Positions 1-8,843 of a DNA stretch of 64,000 bases are shown here, piece by piece; positions within the stretch are counted from its first letter, which is position 1, and each line of letters opens with the position of its first letter. Origin of the DNA: Alteromonas_F sp964429915 (lineage in GTDB: Bacteria > Pseudomonadota > Gammaproteobacteria > Enterobacterales > Alteromonadaceae); contig CAYSDZ010000013.1 of the NCBI GenBank assembly GCA_964429915.1, forward strand, positions 11,448 through 75,447, written 5' to 3'. The translations under genes were made by a program, and so were the position numbers. A model generated the notes under the pieces. It was not told the DNA's origin, ran no database searches, and saw nothing but the letters and a program-made list of their open reading frames with translations.

Positions 1-1
1 A

Positions 2-2524
2 GTCAAACACCTCATCGACGATAAGTTGGGTGTGGCGTTCAAAATAGCCGGGTCTGGTCAACGTTTCCGCCGCGATACATTTATCATCAGTGATTACGTC
101 GGTTTGGAAAGTATCAATGCTGACGGAGTAAGAGTTGATAATGGCCGCGCAACAAACTTGCAAGCATTCAGAGACGCAAACAACATACCAGAAGATGCAG
201 TAGTATTCGTACCACGACGAGCCAATAATTCATCTGAATTCAGTGATGGGGACAGACTTTCCGTAACAGGTAACATTGAGTATCGCGTAAATGATAATCT
301 TAAAGTAGGCGCACATCTCCTTTTCTCTGAAAGGGATTTAAGTGACGGCACAAAAGAAGCGACTACCTTTGCTCCTGGTTTTAACAGAAACAGGGTTGAT
401 AGAGATTTTTTCAGTACATCGGTTGAATTAGATTTAGAAACCGAGGCGTTTGCATTTGACCAAGACGCAAATGGAAATACCATTTTCAGTGCCCCTAGCT
501 TTAGTTTTGTCAATGGTTCGAGACAAAACGAAAATCGCAGAACAACCTTCAGAGAGCTTTCTCAAGGTGTTATATTTTACGGCAACTACATTGCTGGCGA
601 TTGGACATTGGATGCAAAGGGAACCATTTCTCAAGCTGAAAACAACTTTGAAAACGTCGGTATTAGTTTTAATACAACAGAAGATTTCAGAGCTGCAACA
701 CCAACTTTCAGAGATTCCGATGGAGTGAGACGTAACGTTCCTTCTGTAGGAACGGGCTTTAATGGTGTTATCAATCTTGCAGACGGTAGCGCGGGGAATA
801 TAGTGATTTCCGGTGATCTCGACACTGAATATGTATATAACGATCTTGCATTTACAGCTACCAATTTAAGTGCATCTTCAGTAAACTCGATATCAGATGC
901 AAACCAAGGTAGACGGTTAAGTTTTGCAGTAAATGGCCGTGTGCGAGACCTAAACAGAGACTTAAACAGTTTTGAATTTAACGCACAGCGTTATACTGAC
1001 TTTGGTTTTGGAGATGGATTGCGTTTTGATTCGGTTAAGTTTGGTGGACGTTTTCAACGAGAAGAGTTAAATAGTATAGACCAAAGACAGGGACTAGCTG
1101 GTGTTGATATTACAAACATTTCAGATGTATTTTTAACGGATGATACCATCGAGTCTGACGGTACCGCCTTTTTCAACGGCAATATTCCGGGAACCTTTGA
1201 CAATACTTCAGGCTGGTTAACCATCAACAATTCACTAGCCATTTCTACCTTACAGCAAAACATTGCAGCCAGCTCATTGGAGATTCCAACTGCGACAAGT
1301 TTTAGTGAACCTAACCCTGATGTGGTACGAAATAGAACAGGCTTCTTTGACACTCAAGATAGAAACAGTGGCCTACCTACTAACCTTTCGTTTAATTTCG
1401 GTGCTCAGCAAGACGTAACTGCGGCTTACCTATTAACTAATATTTCGGGTGAGCTAGGCTCTGTTTTTTACTCGGGTAATATTGGTGTTCGACACATAAG
1501 TACAGACAATACGTTTAATGGTTTCGAAACACAGGTAGACGATCGTGGAAGAAATGGTGTGGCCGTGCCTAGTGTATTTGAAGATAGTTATAGCCATAAC
1601 CTTATTTCTGCTAACGTTGCATTTGAATTAACCGACGATATTATTCTTCGTTCTGCGTTTTATCAAGGCATAGTACGGCCTAATCTGTTAGCCCAAAGAC
1701 CAACTGCGGGTGTACGAGGGGGAAGTCAAAATGTAAGACTAGATTTACCTGCTGCGACCGTTCGTCCTTATGAAGCTGATAACTTTGACTTGTCTCTAGA
1801 ATGGTACAACCGAGACGGTAGTGCAATTTCTATTGGCTATTTTAATAAAAAGATATCTAACTTGTTCGACCGAGCAGAAGGCTTCTGCCCAGCACCGGGC
1901 GAAAATGACATTGTTGATAGATTGCTTGGGCCTGTTCAAAGAATCGAAGATTCAGCGAATGAGCTTGGCTTTGCATGTCAACAAGTCATACCTACTATCG
2001 ACGACGACGGCAATGAAATTTTACGTGACGTAACTATAAATCAACCTATTAATACTGACGGTGAAATTGCCGTAAATGGTTGGGAATTGGCCATTCAGCA
2101 GAAGTTAGACTTCTTGCCATATCCTTGGAACGGTTTCGGTGGTGTATTTAACTACACATCTTTGAGAAACAGTGAGAGTGAAGGCGTCAACCCGCTTTCT
2201 CGAGTATCTCCTCGCTCATACAACCTGATAGGTTATTGGGAAAACAAAGTATGGAGTTTCCGACTAGGCTATAACTGGCGTGCTGACCAACAACTGCAGG
2301 GAGCAAATGGTTTCTTAGGTTTTGGTATTAGAACAAGAGAGGCAGTAGAAAGGTTAGACTTTGCAGGCTCATACAAGATAACTAAGAAAACACAGCTGAC
2401 TTTCAGAGCCTTTAATTTAACGGATCAAATTCAAAGAGAATTCCAAGGAAATGATTCAAGAGCTTTACGGCGTTTGACGTACTCCGGAAGAAGATATCAG
2501 TTCTTGGTGAGCCATAGGTTCTAA
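2..2524 (+). CDS. TonB-dependent outer-membrane receptor (5' end outside window)
   Basis: The frame is open from base 2, so the signal peptide, TonB box and most of the plug lie before the window. About 840 residues of beta-barrel remain, rich in alternating aromatic/polar strands and asparagine-rich loops, ending in the aromatic outer-membrane C-terminus VSHRF. The R-P-N-L stretch near residue 555 of the visible part and the overall length fit the large Xanthomonas/Caulobacter-type TonB receptors (TIGR01782-like), which usually import oligosaccharides or other complex nutrients with TonB-ExbBD energy. The substrate cannot be told from the barrel alone and the upstream partner genes are not visible. 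The gene is followed by a clear intrinsic terminator, so it ends its transcription unit. Confidence 0.9.
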   Translation, partial: VKHLIDDKLGVAFKIAGSGQRFRRDTFIISDYVGLESINADGVRVDNGRATNLQAFRDANNIPEDAVVFVPRRANNSSEFSDGDRLSVTGNIEYRVNDNLKVGAHLLFSERDLSDGTKEATTFAPGFNRNRVDRDFFSTSVELDLETEAFAFDQDANGNTIFSAPSFSFVNGSRQNENRRTTFRELSQGVIFYGNYIAGDWTLDAKGTISQAENNFENVGISFNTTEDFRAATPTFRDSDGVRRNVPSVGTGFNGVINLADGSAGNIVISGDLDTEYVYNDLAFTATNLSASSVNSISDANQGRRLSFAVNGRVRDLNRDLNSFEFNAQRYTDFGFGDGLRFDSVKFGGRFQREELNSIDQRQGLAGVDITNISDVFLTDDTIESDGTAFFNGNIPGTFDNTSGWLTINNSLAISTLQQNIAASSLEIPTATSFSEPNPDVVRNRTGFFDTQDRNSGLPTNLSFNFGAQQDVTAAYLLTNISGELGSVFYSGNIGVRHISTDNTFNGFETQVDDRGRNGVAVPSVFEDSYSHNLISANVAFELTDDIILRSAFYQGIVRPNLLAQRPTAGVRGGSQNVRLDLPAATVRPYEADNFDLSLEWYNRDGSAISIGYFNKKISNLFDRAEGFCPAPGENDIVDRLLGPVQRIEDSANELGFACQQVIPTIDDDGNEILRDVTINQPINTDGEIAVNGWELAIQQKLDFLPYPWNGFGGVFNYTSLRNSESEGVNPLSRVSPRSYNLIGYWENKVWSFRLGYNWRADQQLQGANGFLGFGIRTREAVERLDFAGSYKITKKTQLTFRAFNLTDQIQREFQGNDSRALRRLTYSGRRYQFLVSHRF

Positions 2525-2581
2525 GAGAAATTGGTAACATTCCGTCAAGTAAACCAAAGCTTGACGATGCCAACTAACACA

Positions 2582-2612
2582 AATCCTATGACTACGGTCA
2601 TGGGATTTTTTT
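2582..2612 (+). terminator. Rho-independent terminator after the TonB receptor
   Basis: An 11-bp stem (AATCCTATGAC pairing with GTCATGGGATT, one T-G wobble) closes on a TACG tetraloop and is followed directly by a run of T. It lies 57 bases after the receptor stop codon. Confidence 0.85.
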
Positions 2613-2857
2613 AATCATTTACTACAAACATTGCCTAATAGTCTTCGCATATTAAGCGCCAACCTGGCTACTTGCTCCTAAACCATTAAAAGTGTTTAGC
2701 TATTCTAAGAAACACTTACTTTTTCCTTGTAACACCTAAATCTTAATACTCGATACCGTACTTCAACGCTTTGTGAAAATTCAAAGTAATTAACTTTGCC
2801 ACTATAAGAAAGAGCAACTATCCTTTACAAAATACGAACAAATCTTAGGATAGATAT
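2613..2857. other. AT-rich intergenic region upstream of the chemotaxis receptor
   Basis: The 333-base gene-free stretch 2525-2857 holds the terminator and then AT-rich DNA that presumably carries the promoter of the chemotaxis receptor. I see no open frame or convincing operator. An AGGA ribosome-binding site sits 7 bases before the ATG at 2858. Confidence 0.5.
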
Positions 2858-4342
2858 ATGCTGTACCCATGGCATGCATTTGCTCATCGTATTTTTACCG
2901 GACTCATCGTTTTACAATATATTGCCTCTATCGGCCTTGCTTTGTTGCAAGGCCAGCTGCTAGGTACTTTGTTTATTGCAACATTATTTGCTGTGCCACC
3001 TTTATTTTTAATCAAAGTTGCCCCTAGCCAAGCGATAACTCGCCACTCAGTTGCGATTGCAACGCAATTATTGACGGCATTACACATTCACCAAGCAGTG
3101 GGTTTGACTGAGATCCACTTTGAAATTTTCACTCTCCTAGCGATTTTGAGTGTTTACAGAGATTGGAAAATCATAGCATCTGCTGTGGCATTAATTGCCG
3201 TTCACCATCTCTCTTTTTTACTGGCCCAAACGAACGGTTTAGGAGTATTCATTTTTGAACAAGGCCATGCTGTTTGGGGTATCTTGTTTCTGCATGCTTT
3301 CTTTGCAGTTGTTCAAGGTGTAGCTTTAATGTTCATTGCCAAAAACGCTCACAAAGAAGCCATTACCGCTTTCGCTGTTTCGTCAAACATCGAACACATC
3401 GTATCAAATGGTAGAATCAACGTTGTTGACAAAAATATCACGAATGCTGAGGGCAAAACGGTATCTCATTTTAACCTCTTGCTCGATTCGCTCTCTGAAC
3501 TTGTCGGTGTAGTGAAGAAAGACGGTAAACATGCAACCGCAATGTCGACTACAATTTCAGAAACGTCGGAAAAAATTATTGTCGATGCGCGTAAGAATCA
3601 AAAAGAAGTCGAGAACATAACCAATGCTTTAGAGCAAGTGAAAGTAACCAACCAATCTGTCGTTCAAAACATCGAACAGGTATCCGGTTTAAGTTCTGAT
3701 GCTCGTACTGAAACAGGCAACAGTAAAGATCAAATTGATAAGAATCTCAACGAAGCAAGGCAACTTAAGCTTGAAATGGAAACAGCGGTAAAAACTATTA
3801 ACGAACTGTCTAAAATGTGTAACGACATTGATACCTTTATGTCTTCAATTAAAGCCATTGCTGAACAAACCAATCTCTTAGCGTTAAATGCCGCTATTGA
3901 ATCGGCTCGAGCCGGTGAACATGGACGTGGCTTCGCAGTGGTTGCCGATGAGGTTCGCTCCCTTGCAACTAAAACGGGTGAAAATGCGGCAGAAATCAGC
4001 GAGATAACCGAAAAGCTTGTGAATAACGCCAAACAAGCAACGACCTTTATATCGAGCTGCGCTGAAAAAGTAGAAAACTCGGTAACAAGCACTACTTCTA
4101 CTAGCGAAACAATGGCAGACATCAGTGAAATGATCACGCGCCTTGCTGATAATATTAAGTCCGTCGAAACTTCAACCAATGAACAGCGCGTAATGTCAGA
4201 AAAAATCACTGATTCAGCGGAAAGGCTTACGACTTCAGGCGCATATCAATTAGATCAATTGGAGCAGAACGTAGTCGAGCTAGGTGCGCTCAAAGAAAGC
4301 TTAGTGCATTTAGACAATGCACTGGCTAAATTTGAAACCTGA
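2858..4342 (+). CDS. Methyl-accepting chemotaxis protein with multi-span membrane sensor
   Basis: The C-terminal half is a classical chemotaxis signalling domain. Its hairpin tip is at about residues 336-370 (IAEQTNLLALNAAIESARAG, then HGRGFAVVADEVR), the contact surface for CheA and CheW. Residues 10-160 form about six hydrophobic segments with only short loops, so the sensor is in the membrane rather than a periplasmic Cache or four-helix domain. I see no HAMP domain; a helix of about 60 residues links membrane and coiled coil. It probably reports a membrane or cytoplasmic cue such as redox state, ion gradient or a hydrophobic ligand, which is inference. The next gene follows after 18 bases and may be co-transcribed. 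Confidence 0.92.
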   Translation: MLYPWHAFAHRIFTGLIVLQYIASIGLALLQGQLLGTLFIATLFAVPPLFLIKVAPSQAITRHSVAIATQLLTALHIHQAVGLTEIHFEIFTLLAILSVYRDWKIIASAVALIAVHHLSFLLAQTNGLGVFIFEQGHAVWGILFLHAFFAVVQGVALMFIAKNAHKEAITAFAVSSNIEHIVSNGRINVVDKNITNAEGKTVSHFNLLLDSLSELVGVVKKDGKHATAMSTTISETSEKIIVDARKNQKEVENITNALEQVKVTNQSVVQNIEQVSGLSSDARTETGNSKDQIDKNLNEARQLKLEMETAVKTINELSKMCNDIDTFMSSIKAIAEQTNLLALNAAIESARAGEHGRGFAVVADEVRSLATKTGENAAEISEITEKLVNNAKQATTFISSCAEKVENSVTSTTSTSETMADISEMITRLADNIKSVETSTNEQRVMSEKITDSAERLTTSGAYQLDQLEQNVVELGALKESLVHLDNALAKFET

Positions 4343-4360
4343 GCCAAAGACAACGGAGCA

Positions 4361-4909
4361 ATGCGTATATTTCAAGTACTGTTTGTTGTTTGGGTAGCCG
4401 CGTCGATAACTGCATTGTTTTTTTTCATACCCCGACCAAATACCCTTTTCGATGATGGTCGACTATACCAAGCGGCAAAAACGCGTCTTTTCGACCAGAA
4501 AATAAGTGCCATCGCCCAAGCTCATTTGGGAAAAGATATTGCTCTCACAGTGATTCATTTTTCTAGTGCAGCGCATTGTTTATGTGAACCCATCGCTCGT
4601 AGACATATTCAGTCTGTAAAAAAAGTCATCTCCACATCAGGCGGTACTAGCGTTGACGTAACCCTTCACAATCACTCAGATTGGCTTGACGTAATACCTG
4701 CAACGCCTGCTGTTGCTGTATTTGATAGCCAAGGTAACCTATCGTATTTAGGCCCGTATTCAACAGGAACAGGTTGCTTTACAAGCAATGGAATAGTAGA
4801 AAATTATATTAATAAGCAATCAATGATAGGCTCAACTGTCCTGTCAGACGCTGAAGGTTGCTATTGCCGGACGGCATCTTCACGCCAGCATCTAAACAAA
4901 GCGATATAA
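4361..4909 (+). CDS. Exported thioredoxin-like protein (DUF6436-like)
   Basis: A 182-residue protein with an N-terminal membrane anchor (residues 4-23) and a soluble domain facing the periplasm. The pattern F-S-S-A-A-H-C-L-C at residues 67-75 followed by H82 occupies the place of a thioredoxin CxxC helix start, but as CxC. A second cysteine pair, GCYC, is at 166-169, and C139 lies between. The strand 'PAVAVFDSQGNLSYLGPY' at about 117-133 looks like the cis-Pro and beta-hairpin part of a thioredoxin fold. A redox or metal-binding role in the envelope is plausible but unproven. Family assignment is from memory of DUF6436 proteins in Alteromonadales. Confidence 0.6.
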   Translation: MRIFQVLFVVWVAASITALFFFIPRPNTLFDDGRLYQAAKTRLFDQKISAIAQAHLGKDIALTVIHFSSAAHCLCEPIARRHIQSVKKVISTSGGTSVDVTLHNHSDWLDVIPATPAVAVFDSQGNLSYLGPYSTGTGCFTSNGIVENYINKQSMIGSTVLSDAEGCYCRTASSRQHLNKAI

Positions 4910-4952
4910 AATCAGACGGCGTATTCTGAATCCTGTATACGAATTTTAGGCT

Positions 4953-5606
4953 ATGAAAGTCATTAAAAAGAAACCCAAATACCTGCTCGTAGAAATGATG
5001 GCTTTGTTTGTTTTTTGCCCCGTTATGTTGGGTTTAGCTATCCCCATGGCAGCCAAACTTTGTGCAGTGGGGTTAAGCTTACTGTACGGGATCATTTGTG
5101 CCTACAAAATAGGCGTATTCAAATGTAAGACTCGCCCCCCTTTATCACAGTCACATTTAACGCTAATTTTCGCGCGCTTTTTCTTATTTGCGCTTTTGTC
5201 TTGTTGTGGAATGTGGCTATATGCACCTGAAAAACTCTTTTACGTCGTGATCCATCACCCCAAATTATGGGTCACGATGAGTTTGGTTTACACTTTTTTA
5301 TCAGTTGTTCCGCAAGAATTTTTTTATCGTTCTTTTTTCTTCAAACGCTATTATTCTTGGCTACATCTACAGTATGGATTTAGTGTGTTTTTATTAATAA
5401 ATGCCTCGTTGTTTTGTTTCGCTCATTTCTTTTTGCACAATACCTTGGTATACATACTGACTTTCTGTGGGGGAGTTATTTTCACCTTGAGTTACAAAAA
5501 GCATCAGTCTTTGTGGTTAGTGTCTGCTGAGCATAGCGCTTATGGCCTGTGGTTATTCACTCTTGGCATGGGCGATATGTTGGCGTTTCCTGGTAGCCCC
5601 ACATGA
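4953..5606 (+). CDS. CPBP-family intramembrane protease-like protein
   Basis: A 217-residue protein with about six to seven membrane spans. It carries the three CPBP/CAAX-protease signatures in order: Q121-E122-x3-R126 (PQEFFYRS, where the family usually has EExxxR), F-A-H158 with flanking aromatics, and a late His at 194 (SAEHSAYGLW). The first Glu of the usual pair is Gln, which may lower activity. The 3' end overlaps the start of arfB by four bases (ATGA), indicating translational coupling. Function in bacteria is variable (protein processing, bacteriocin immunity); no substrate is suggested by the surroundings. Confidence 0.7.
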   Translation: MKVIKKKPKYLLVEMMALFVFCPVMLGLAIPMAAKLCAVGLSLLYGIICAYKIGVFKCKTRPPLSQSHLTLIFARFFLFALLSCCGMWLYAPEKLFYVVIHHPKLWVTMSLVYTFLSVVPQEFFYRSFFFKRYYSWLHLQYGFSVFLLINASLFCFAHFFLHNTLVYILTFCGGVIFTLSYKKHQSLWLVSAEHSAYGLWLFTLGMGDMLAFPGSPT

Positions 5607-6004
5607 TAGAGTTAAGCGCATTAATGCCGTCTATCGAATTGTCTGCAATTCGCGCACAAGGCGCGGGTGGACAAAATGTTAACAAAGTATCTAGTGCGAT
5701 TCATTTACGCTTTAATATTCATACCTCTGCCTTACCAGAGCCGGTTAAACAGCGTTTGTTGAACAGTGCTGATAGCCGTATCACTCAGCAGGGTGAAATC
5801 ATCATTAAATCGCAAAGCTACCGCACGCAAGAACTGAATAAGCAAGACAGTCTGCGTCGTTTGTTAGCCATCATTGAACACGCCTCGAAAGAAAAGAAGC
5901 CGAGAAGAAAAACGAAACCTTCCAAAGCCTCCCAAAAGAAACGGCTAGATAGCAAGAAAAAGGCAGGTGCCAAAAAAGCCTTACGCGCTAAACCACTTCC
6001 CTAA
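5603..6004 (+). CDS. arfB: Alternative ribosome-rescue factor B (peptidyl-tRNA hydrolase)
   Basis: ArfB (YaeJ) enters ribosomes stalled on mRNAs lacking a stop codon and hydrolyses the peptidyl-tRNA. The sequence has the catalytic GGQ motif at residues 22-24 within the typical context RAQGAGGQNVNKV, a release-factor domain-3 fold through about residue 95, and a long Lys/Arg-rich tail (KKPRRKTKPSKASQKKRLD and onward) that in this family threads into the empty mRNA channel. Length 133 is normal. The start overlaps the stop of the CPBP gene as ATGA. Confidence 0.95.
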   Translation: MIELSALMPSIELSAIRAQGAGGQNVNKVSSAIHLRFNIHTSALPEPVKQRLLNSADSRITQQGEIIIKSQSYRTQELNKQDSLRRLLAIIEHASKEKKPRRKTKPSKASQKKRLDSKKKAGAKKALRAKPLP

Positions 6005-6147
6005 AACCACACTAAAGCTGTGTGCATAAAATGATACATTTAACGATTACGCATCACTGAATAACTCACCTTATCAGGTTGACTCCAAATCACCTATAAA
6101 TACAATTGCGAACGGTTATTATTTTGATTTGGTTTTAGGGGTAATCA

Positions 6148-8268
6148 GTGAAAGTAAAATGTAAATATTCCGTGTTAAGTCATTCAATTTTATTTGCTTT
6201 GTTAGGTTCAGTGAACATAGACGCATTGGCGAATATCACTGATGAAAATGTAGAACGCATTACTATCAATGGCAGTAATAGTTCTTCTTTTCCCAGTGCT
6301 ATGCCAAATATAGAAAACGGCAAGATATTCGCGGGTAAAAAAACCTCGGTATCTAACCTAGACAATATGCCAAACTTCATTGAACCCAATTTACGTCAAG
6401 TTTTTTCTTCTTTACCGGGCTTATTTGTATCGGATCAGCAGATCCCCAGTATTTACAACGTAAATTATCGAGGTCTTGGCAATCCTCATGAATCAGAATT
6501 TGTTGGTTTTTTTCAAAATAATGTTCCCCTAGCCTCTGATCTCTTTGGTTATCCCACCTTATACTATTTACCGCCAGCACAACGTGTGTCTCAGGTTCAA
6601 TTTATTCGCGGTGGCTCTGGTCTCATTTATGGTCCGCAAATCGGACCAATAGTCAACTTTGTTACGCGCGTCGCAGAAGTCGGAAGTGAAACACGTTTAC
6701 GGAGTGACCACGCGATGGGCAGCAATGGAATGTATAGCACGTATAACGAGTTTGCTGCTTCGAAACAAGATGTCGCGTTTCTCGCGTCAATCGACCACAG
6801 AAAAGCTGATGGTCCGCGGTTCAACGAAGATTTTGACGTTACATCGGGACATGCAAGTATTGCCTACGAGGGATTAGACGATATTCGTTTAGGATTTGAA
6901 TTAGATTACTATCAGTCAGATTCGGGCGAAGCGGGAAGATTGAGCAATGCGGAATTTGACGAAAATAGAGACCAAACTCTAACTCCATTCAATCGAATTG
7001 AAATTGAGCGCGTCATTGCCAATTTCACCTACAATCAAAAACTAAGTGCAAGCGCGACACTCGACGCAAACGTTTGGTATTCCTATCAAGACCGCTTTAG
7101 TCGACGTTCCGCTCAGTTTTCAGACCCAGCCAATGAACCTTCCACCACGAATATCGATCAACAAGAGTTTGATAACTGGGGATTCGACGCAAGATATGCG
7201 ACGACGTGGGGTGGCCAACATATTTTAACCCTTGGTACCACTTCCTATTGGGGAGACAGCCCGCGAACTAGATTTGTGAGTGAAGACATTCGTTCAAATA
7301 GACAAAACCCAGACGACTTGATTTTTGATCAAAACAGAAAAATGGCTTACAACGCGGTGTTTATCGAGAATTTGTTTGTTCTTGATAAACTTAAGATAAT
7401 TCCTACCATGCGTTATGAGCGCATAAATTATGATTTAGAAGAATTAACTAAAAACCCTAATTTATCCAGAGATGCCATTGATGTCGACCAAACGGAGAAT
7501 GAATGGTTATTGGGTCTTGGTATGGTTTATCAGCTTGACAACAGCAGTGAATTATATGCCAATGTTTCAGAATCCTACCGCCCTCAACGATTTGATGATT
7601 TAGCCAATCCCAATTCTGAATTGGCTGCTGAAAACCGACCCGATGTGTCAAGGGCATTGAACTACGAGTTAGGTTATCGAAGCTCACCATTAGAAGGCTT
7701 AGTTTTCGATGTCAGTGCTTTTAGAATTGATTTCGATAATAAAATTGAGACCATTCAGGTGACTATTGCCGATATCGAACGTATCAATTCGGGAGACTCT
7801 CGACATCAAGGCATCGAGTTTAGTGTCGATTATGACTTACTTGCTGGAAGTACAGACAGTTTACGAGTATTTTTTAACGGTTCGCTATTGGATGCAGAAA
7901 TTGTATCGTCTGTTAACGAGCAACTCATCGGCAATACAACTGCTTTTGCACCAGATTACTTATTGCGTACCGGCTTTATGTACAATTCTGAAAAATTTGA
8001 TGTTGCGCTTACTGCCACATTGGTGGATGAGCAATTTTGGCAAGATTCTAATTTAGCGCGTGGTACCGGAGTCGACCAAATAAACGCATTAATTCCGTCT
8101 TATGAAGTGCTTGACTTAAGTGCTGAATATCGTATTTCTGATATGTGGTCGATTTACGGTGGAATAAATAATTTATTAGATGAAAATTATTACGCCCGTG
8201 TTCGCAACGACGGTATTGAGCCTGCTTTTGAAAGAACAGCATTTGTCGGTATTCGGGTTGATTTGTAG
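6148..8268 (+). CDS. TonB-dependent receptor, FecA-like (siderophore or iron-chelate uptake)
   Basis: A 706-residue outer-membrane receptor. It starts at GTG 6148, with AGGGG five bases upstream, followed by a signal peptide ending near residue 30. The plug (about 60-175) has PNLRQVFSSLPGLFVS and the characteristic VQFIRGGSGLIYGP...NFVTR passage of FecA-like receptors; the barrel runs to the C-terminal IRVDL. TonB supplies energy from the inner membrane. The plug resembles ferric dicitrate receptors, so an iron chelate is the likely cargo, though related receptors import other compounds and no FecR/FecI pair lies beside it. I do not see a convincing Fur box in the 143 bases upstream. Confidence 0.88.
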   Translation: MKVKCKYSVLSHSILFALLGSVNIDALANITDENVERITINGSNSSSFPSAMPNIENGKIFAGKKTSVSNLDNMPNFIEPNLRQVFSSLPGLFVSDQQIPSIYNVNYRGLGNPHESEFVGFFQNNVPLASDLFGYPTLYYLPPAQRVSQVQFIRGGSGLIYGPQIGPIVNFVTRVAEVGSETRLRSDHAMGSNGMYSTYNEFAASKQDVAFLASIDHRKADGPRFNEDFDVTSGHASIAYEGLDDIRLGFELDYYQSDSGEAGRLSNAEFDENRDQTLTPFNRIEIERVIANFTYNQKLSASATLDANVWYSYQDRFSRRSAQFSDPANEPSTTNIDQQEFDNWGFDARYATTWGGQHILTLGTTSYWGDSPRTRFVSEDIRSNRQNPDDLIFDQNRKMAYNAVFIENLFVLDKLKIIPTMRYERINYDLEELTKNPNLSRDAIDVDQTENEWLLGLGMVYQLDNSSELYANVSESYRPQRFDDLANPNSELAAENRPDVSRALNYELGYRSSPLEGLVFDVSAFRIDFDNKIETIQVTIADIERINSGDSRHQGIEFSVDYDLLAGSTDSLRVFFNGSLLDAEIVSSVNEQLIGNTTAFAPDYLLRTGFMYNSEKFDVALTATLVDEQFWQDSNLARGTGVDQINALIPSYEVLDLSAEYRISDMWSIYGGINNLLDENYYARVRNDGIEPAFERTAFVGIRVDL

Positions 8269-8270
8269 TC

Positions 8271-8480
8271 AATCATGTAATGGCTAGGGGAGGTGACCAC
8301 ACCTCCCCTAATCAAGTGAAATAAGNNNNNNNNNNNNNNNNNNNNNNNNNNNNNNNNNNNNNNNNNNNNNNNNNNNNNNNNNNNNNNNNNNNNNNNNNNN
8401 NNNNNNNNNNNNNNNNNNNNNNNNNAATCATGTAATGGCTAGGGGAGGTGACCACACCTCCCCTAATCAAGTGAAATAAG
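8271..8480. other. Assembly gap (100 N, 8326-8425) flanked by an exact 55-bp duplicate
   Basis: Bases 8271-8325 and 8426-8480 are identical over 55 bp and directly abut a run of exactly 100 N. This is what unmerged contig ends of a de Bruijn assembly with k=55 look like after scaffolding. The true sequence probably has a single copy, leaving about 61 bp between the converging receptor and hypothetical genes. Confidence 0.9.
8285..8310. terminator. Strong hairpin between convergent genes (also at 8440-8465)
   Basis: A perfect 11-bp stem (TAGGGGAGGTG with CACCTCCCCTA) closes on ACCA. It lacks a clear T tract on either strand but sits between converging genes, so it may act as a bidirectional terminator. 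Because it lies in the duplicated contig end it appears twice; the stem may itself have caused the assembly break. Confidence 0.6.
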
Positions 8481-8484
8481 AAAG

Positions 8485-8820
8485 TTATCCTCGCTCAAAA
8501 TAATGTTCAATGAGATCAGCCAAACGCTCATCAAGCGCCTCTTCAAATTCATCAAACGCAATATTGCATTCAGTAAAAAATGCCTCAGTGCTAGCTAAAG
8601 AACTTGGCGCTTTGTTCAGCTCATACTCAATTTCAGGCAGCGATTTATCGTAACGCGGTACAATGGACCAGCGAATAATTCCACCATGAAACACTTTAAG
8701 CTGCGACTTAGCATGAATACAAAATGCTTCAATATGATCCTTGCCTTGTGGCCCTAGGCAACCCGGCTCAAGACGGATCAAAATGGCCAATTTTTTGTAT
8801 AGTGGCAAGCGCATAGTCAT
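8485..8820 (-). CDS. Conserved hypothetical small protein
   Basis: A 111-residue soluble protein without signal peptide or membrane span. I do not recognise the family. It has a basic N-terminus, a central G-G-I-I-R-W-S-I-V-P stretch and an acidic helical C-terminus (about 85-111). It lies 23 bases downstream of the DUF1348 gene on the same strand and is probably co-transcribed with it. Confidence 0.6.
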   Translation of the reverse strand: MTMRLPLYKKLAILIRLEPGCLGPQGKDHIEAFCIHAKSQLKVFHGGIIRWSIVPRYDKSLPEIEYELNKAPSSLASTEAFFTECNIAFDEFEEALDERLADLIEHYFERG

Positions 8821-8843
8821 AGGTATTAATGCCTCTTACAAAT

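Noticed and set aside
2778..2812. Flagellar sigma-28 promoter for the chemotaxis receptor
   Set aside because: TCAAAGTA and GCCACTAT have the wrong spacing and the -10 box departs from GCCGATAA.
6100..6130. Possible Fur box before the FecA-like receptor
   Set aside because: The AT-rich stretch around GAACGGTTATTATTTTGA has little agreement with the 19-bp Fur consensus and no dyad symmetry.
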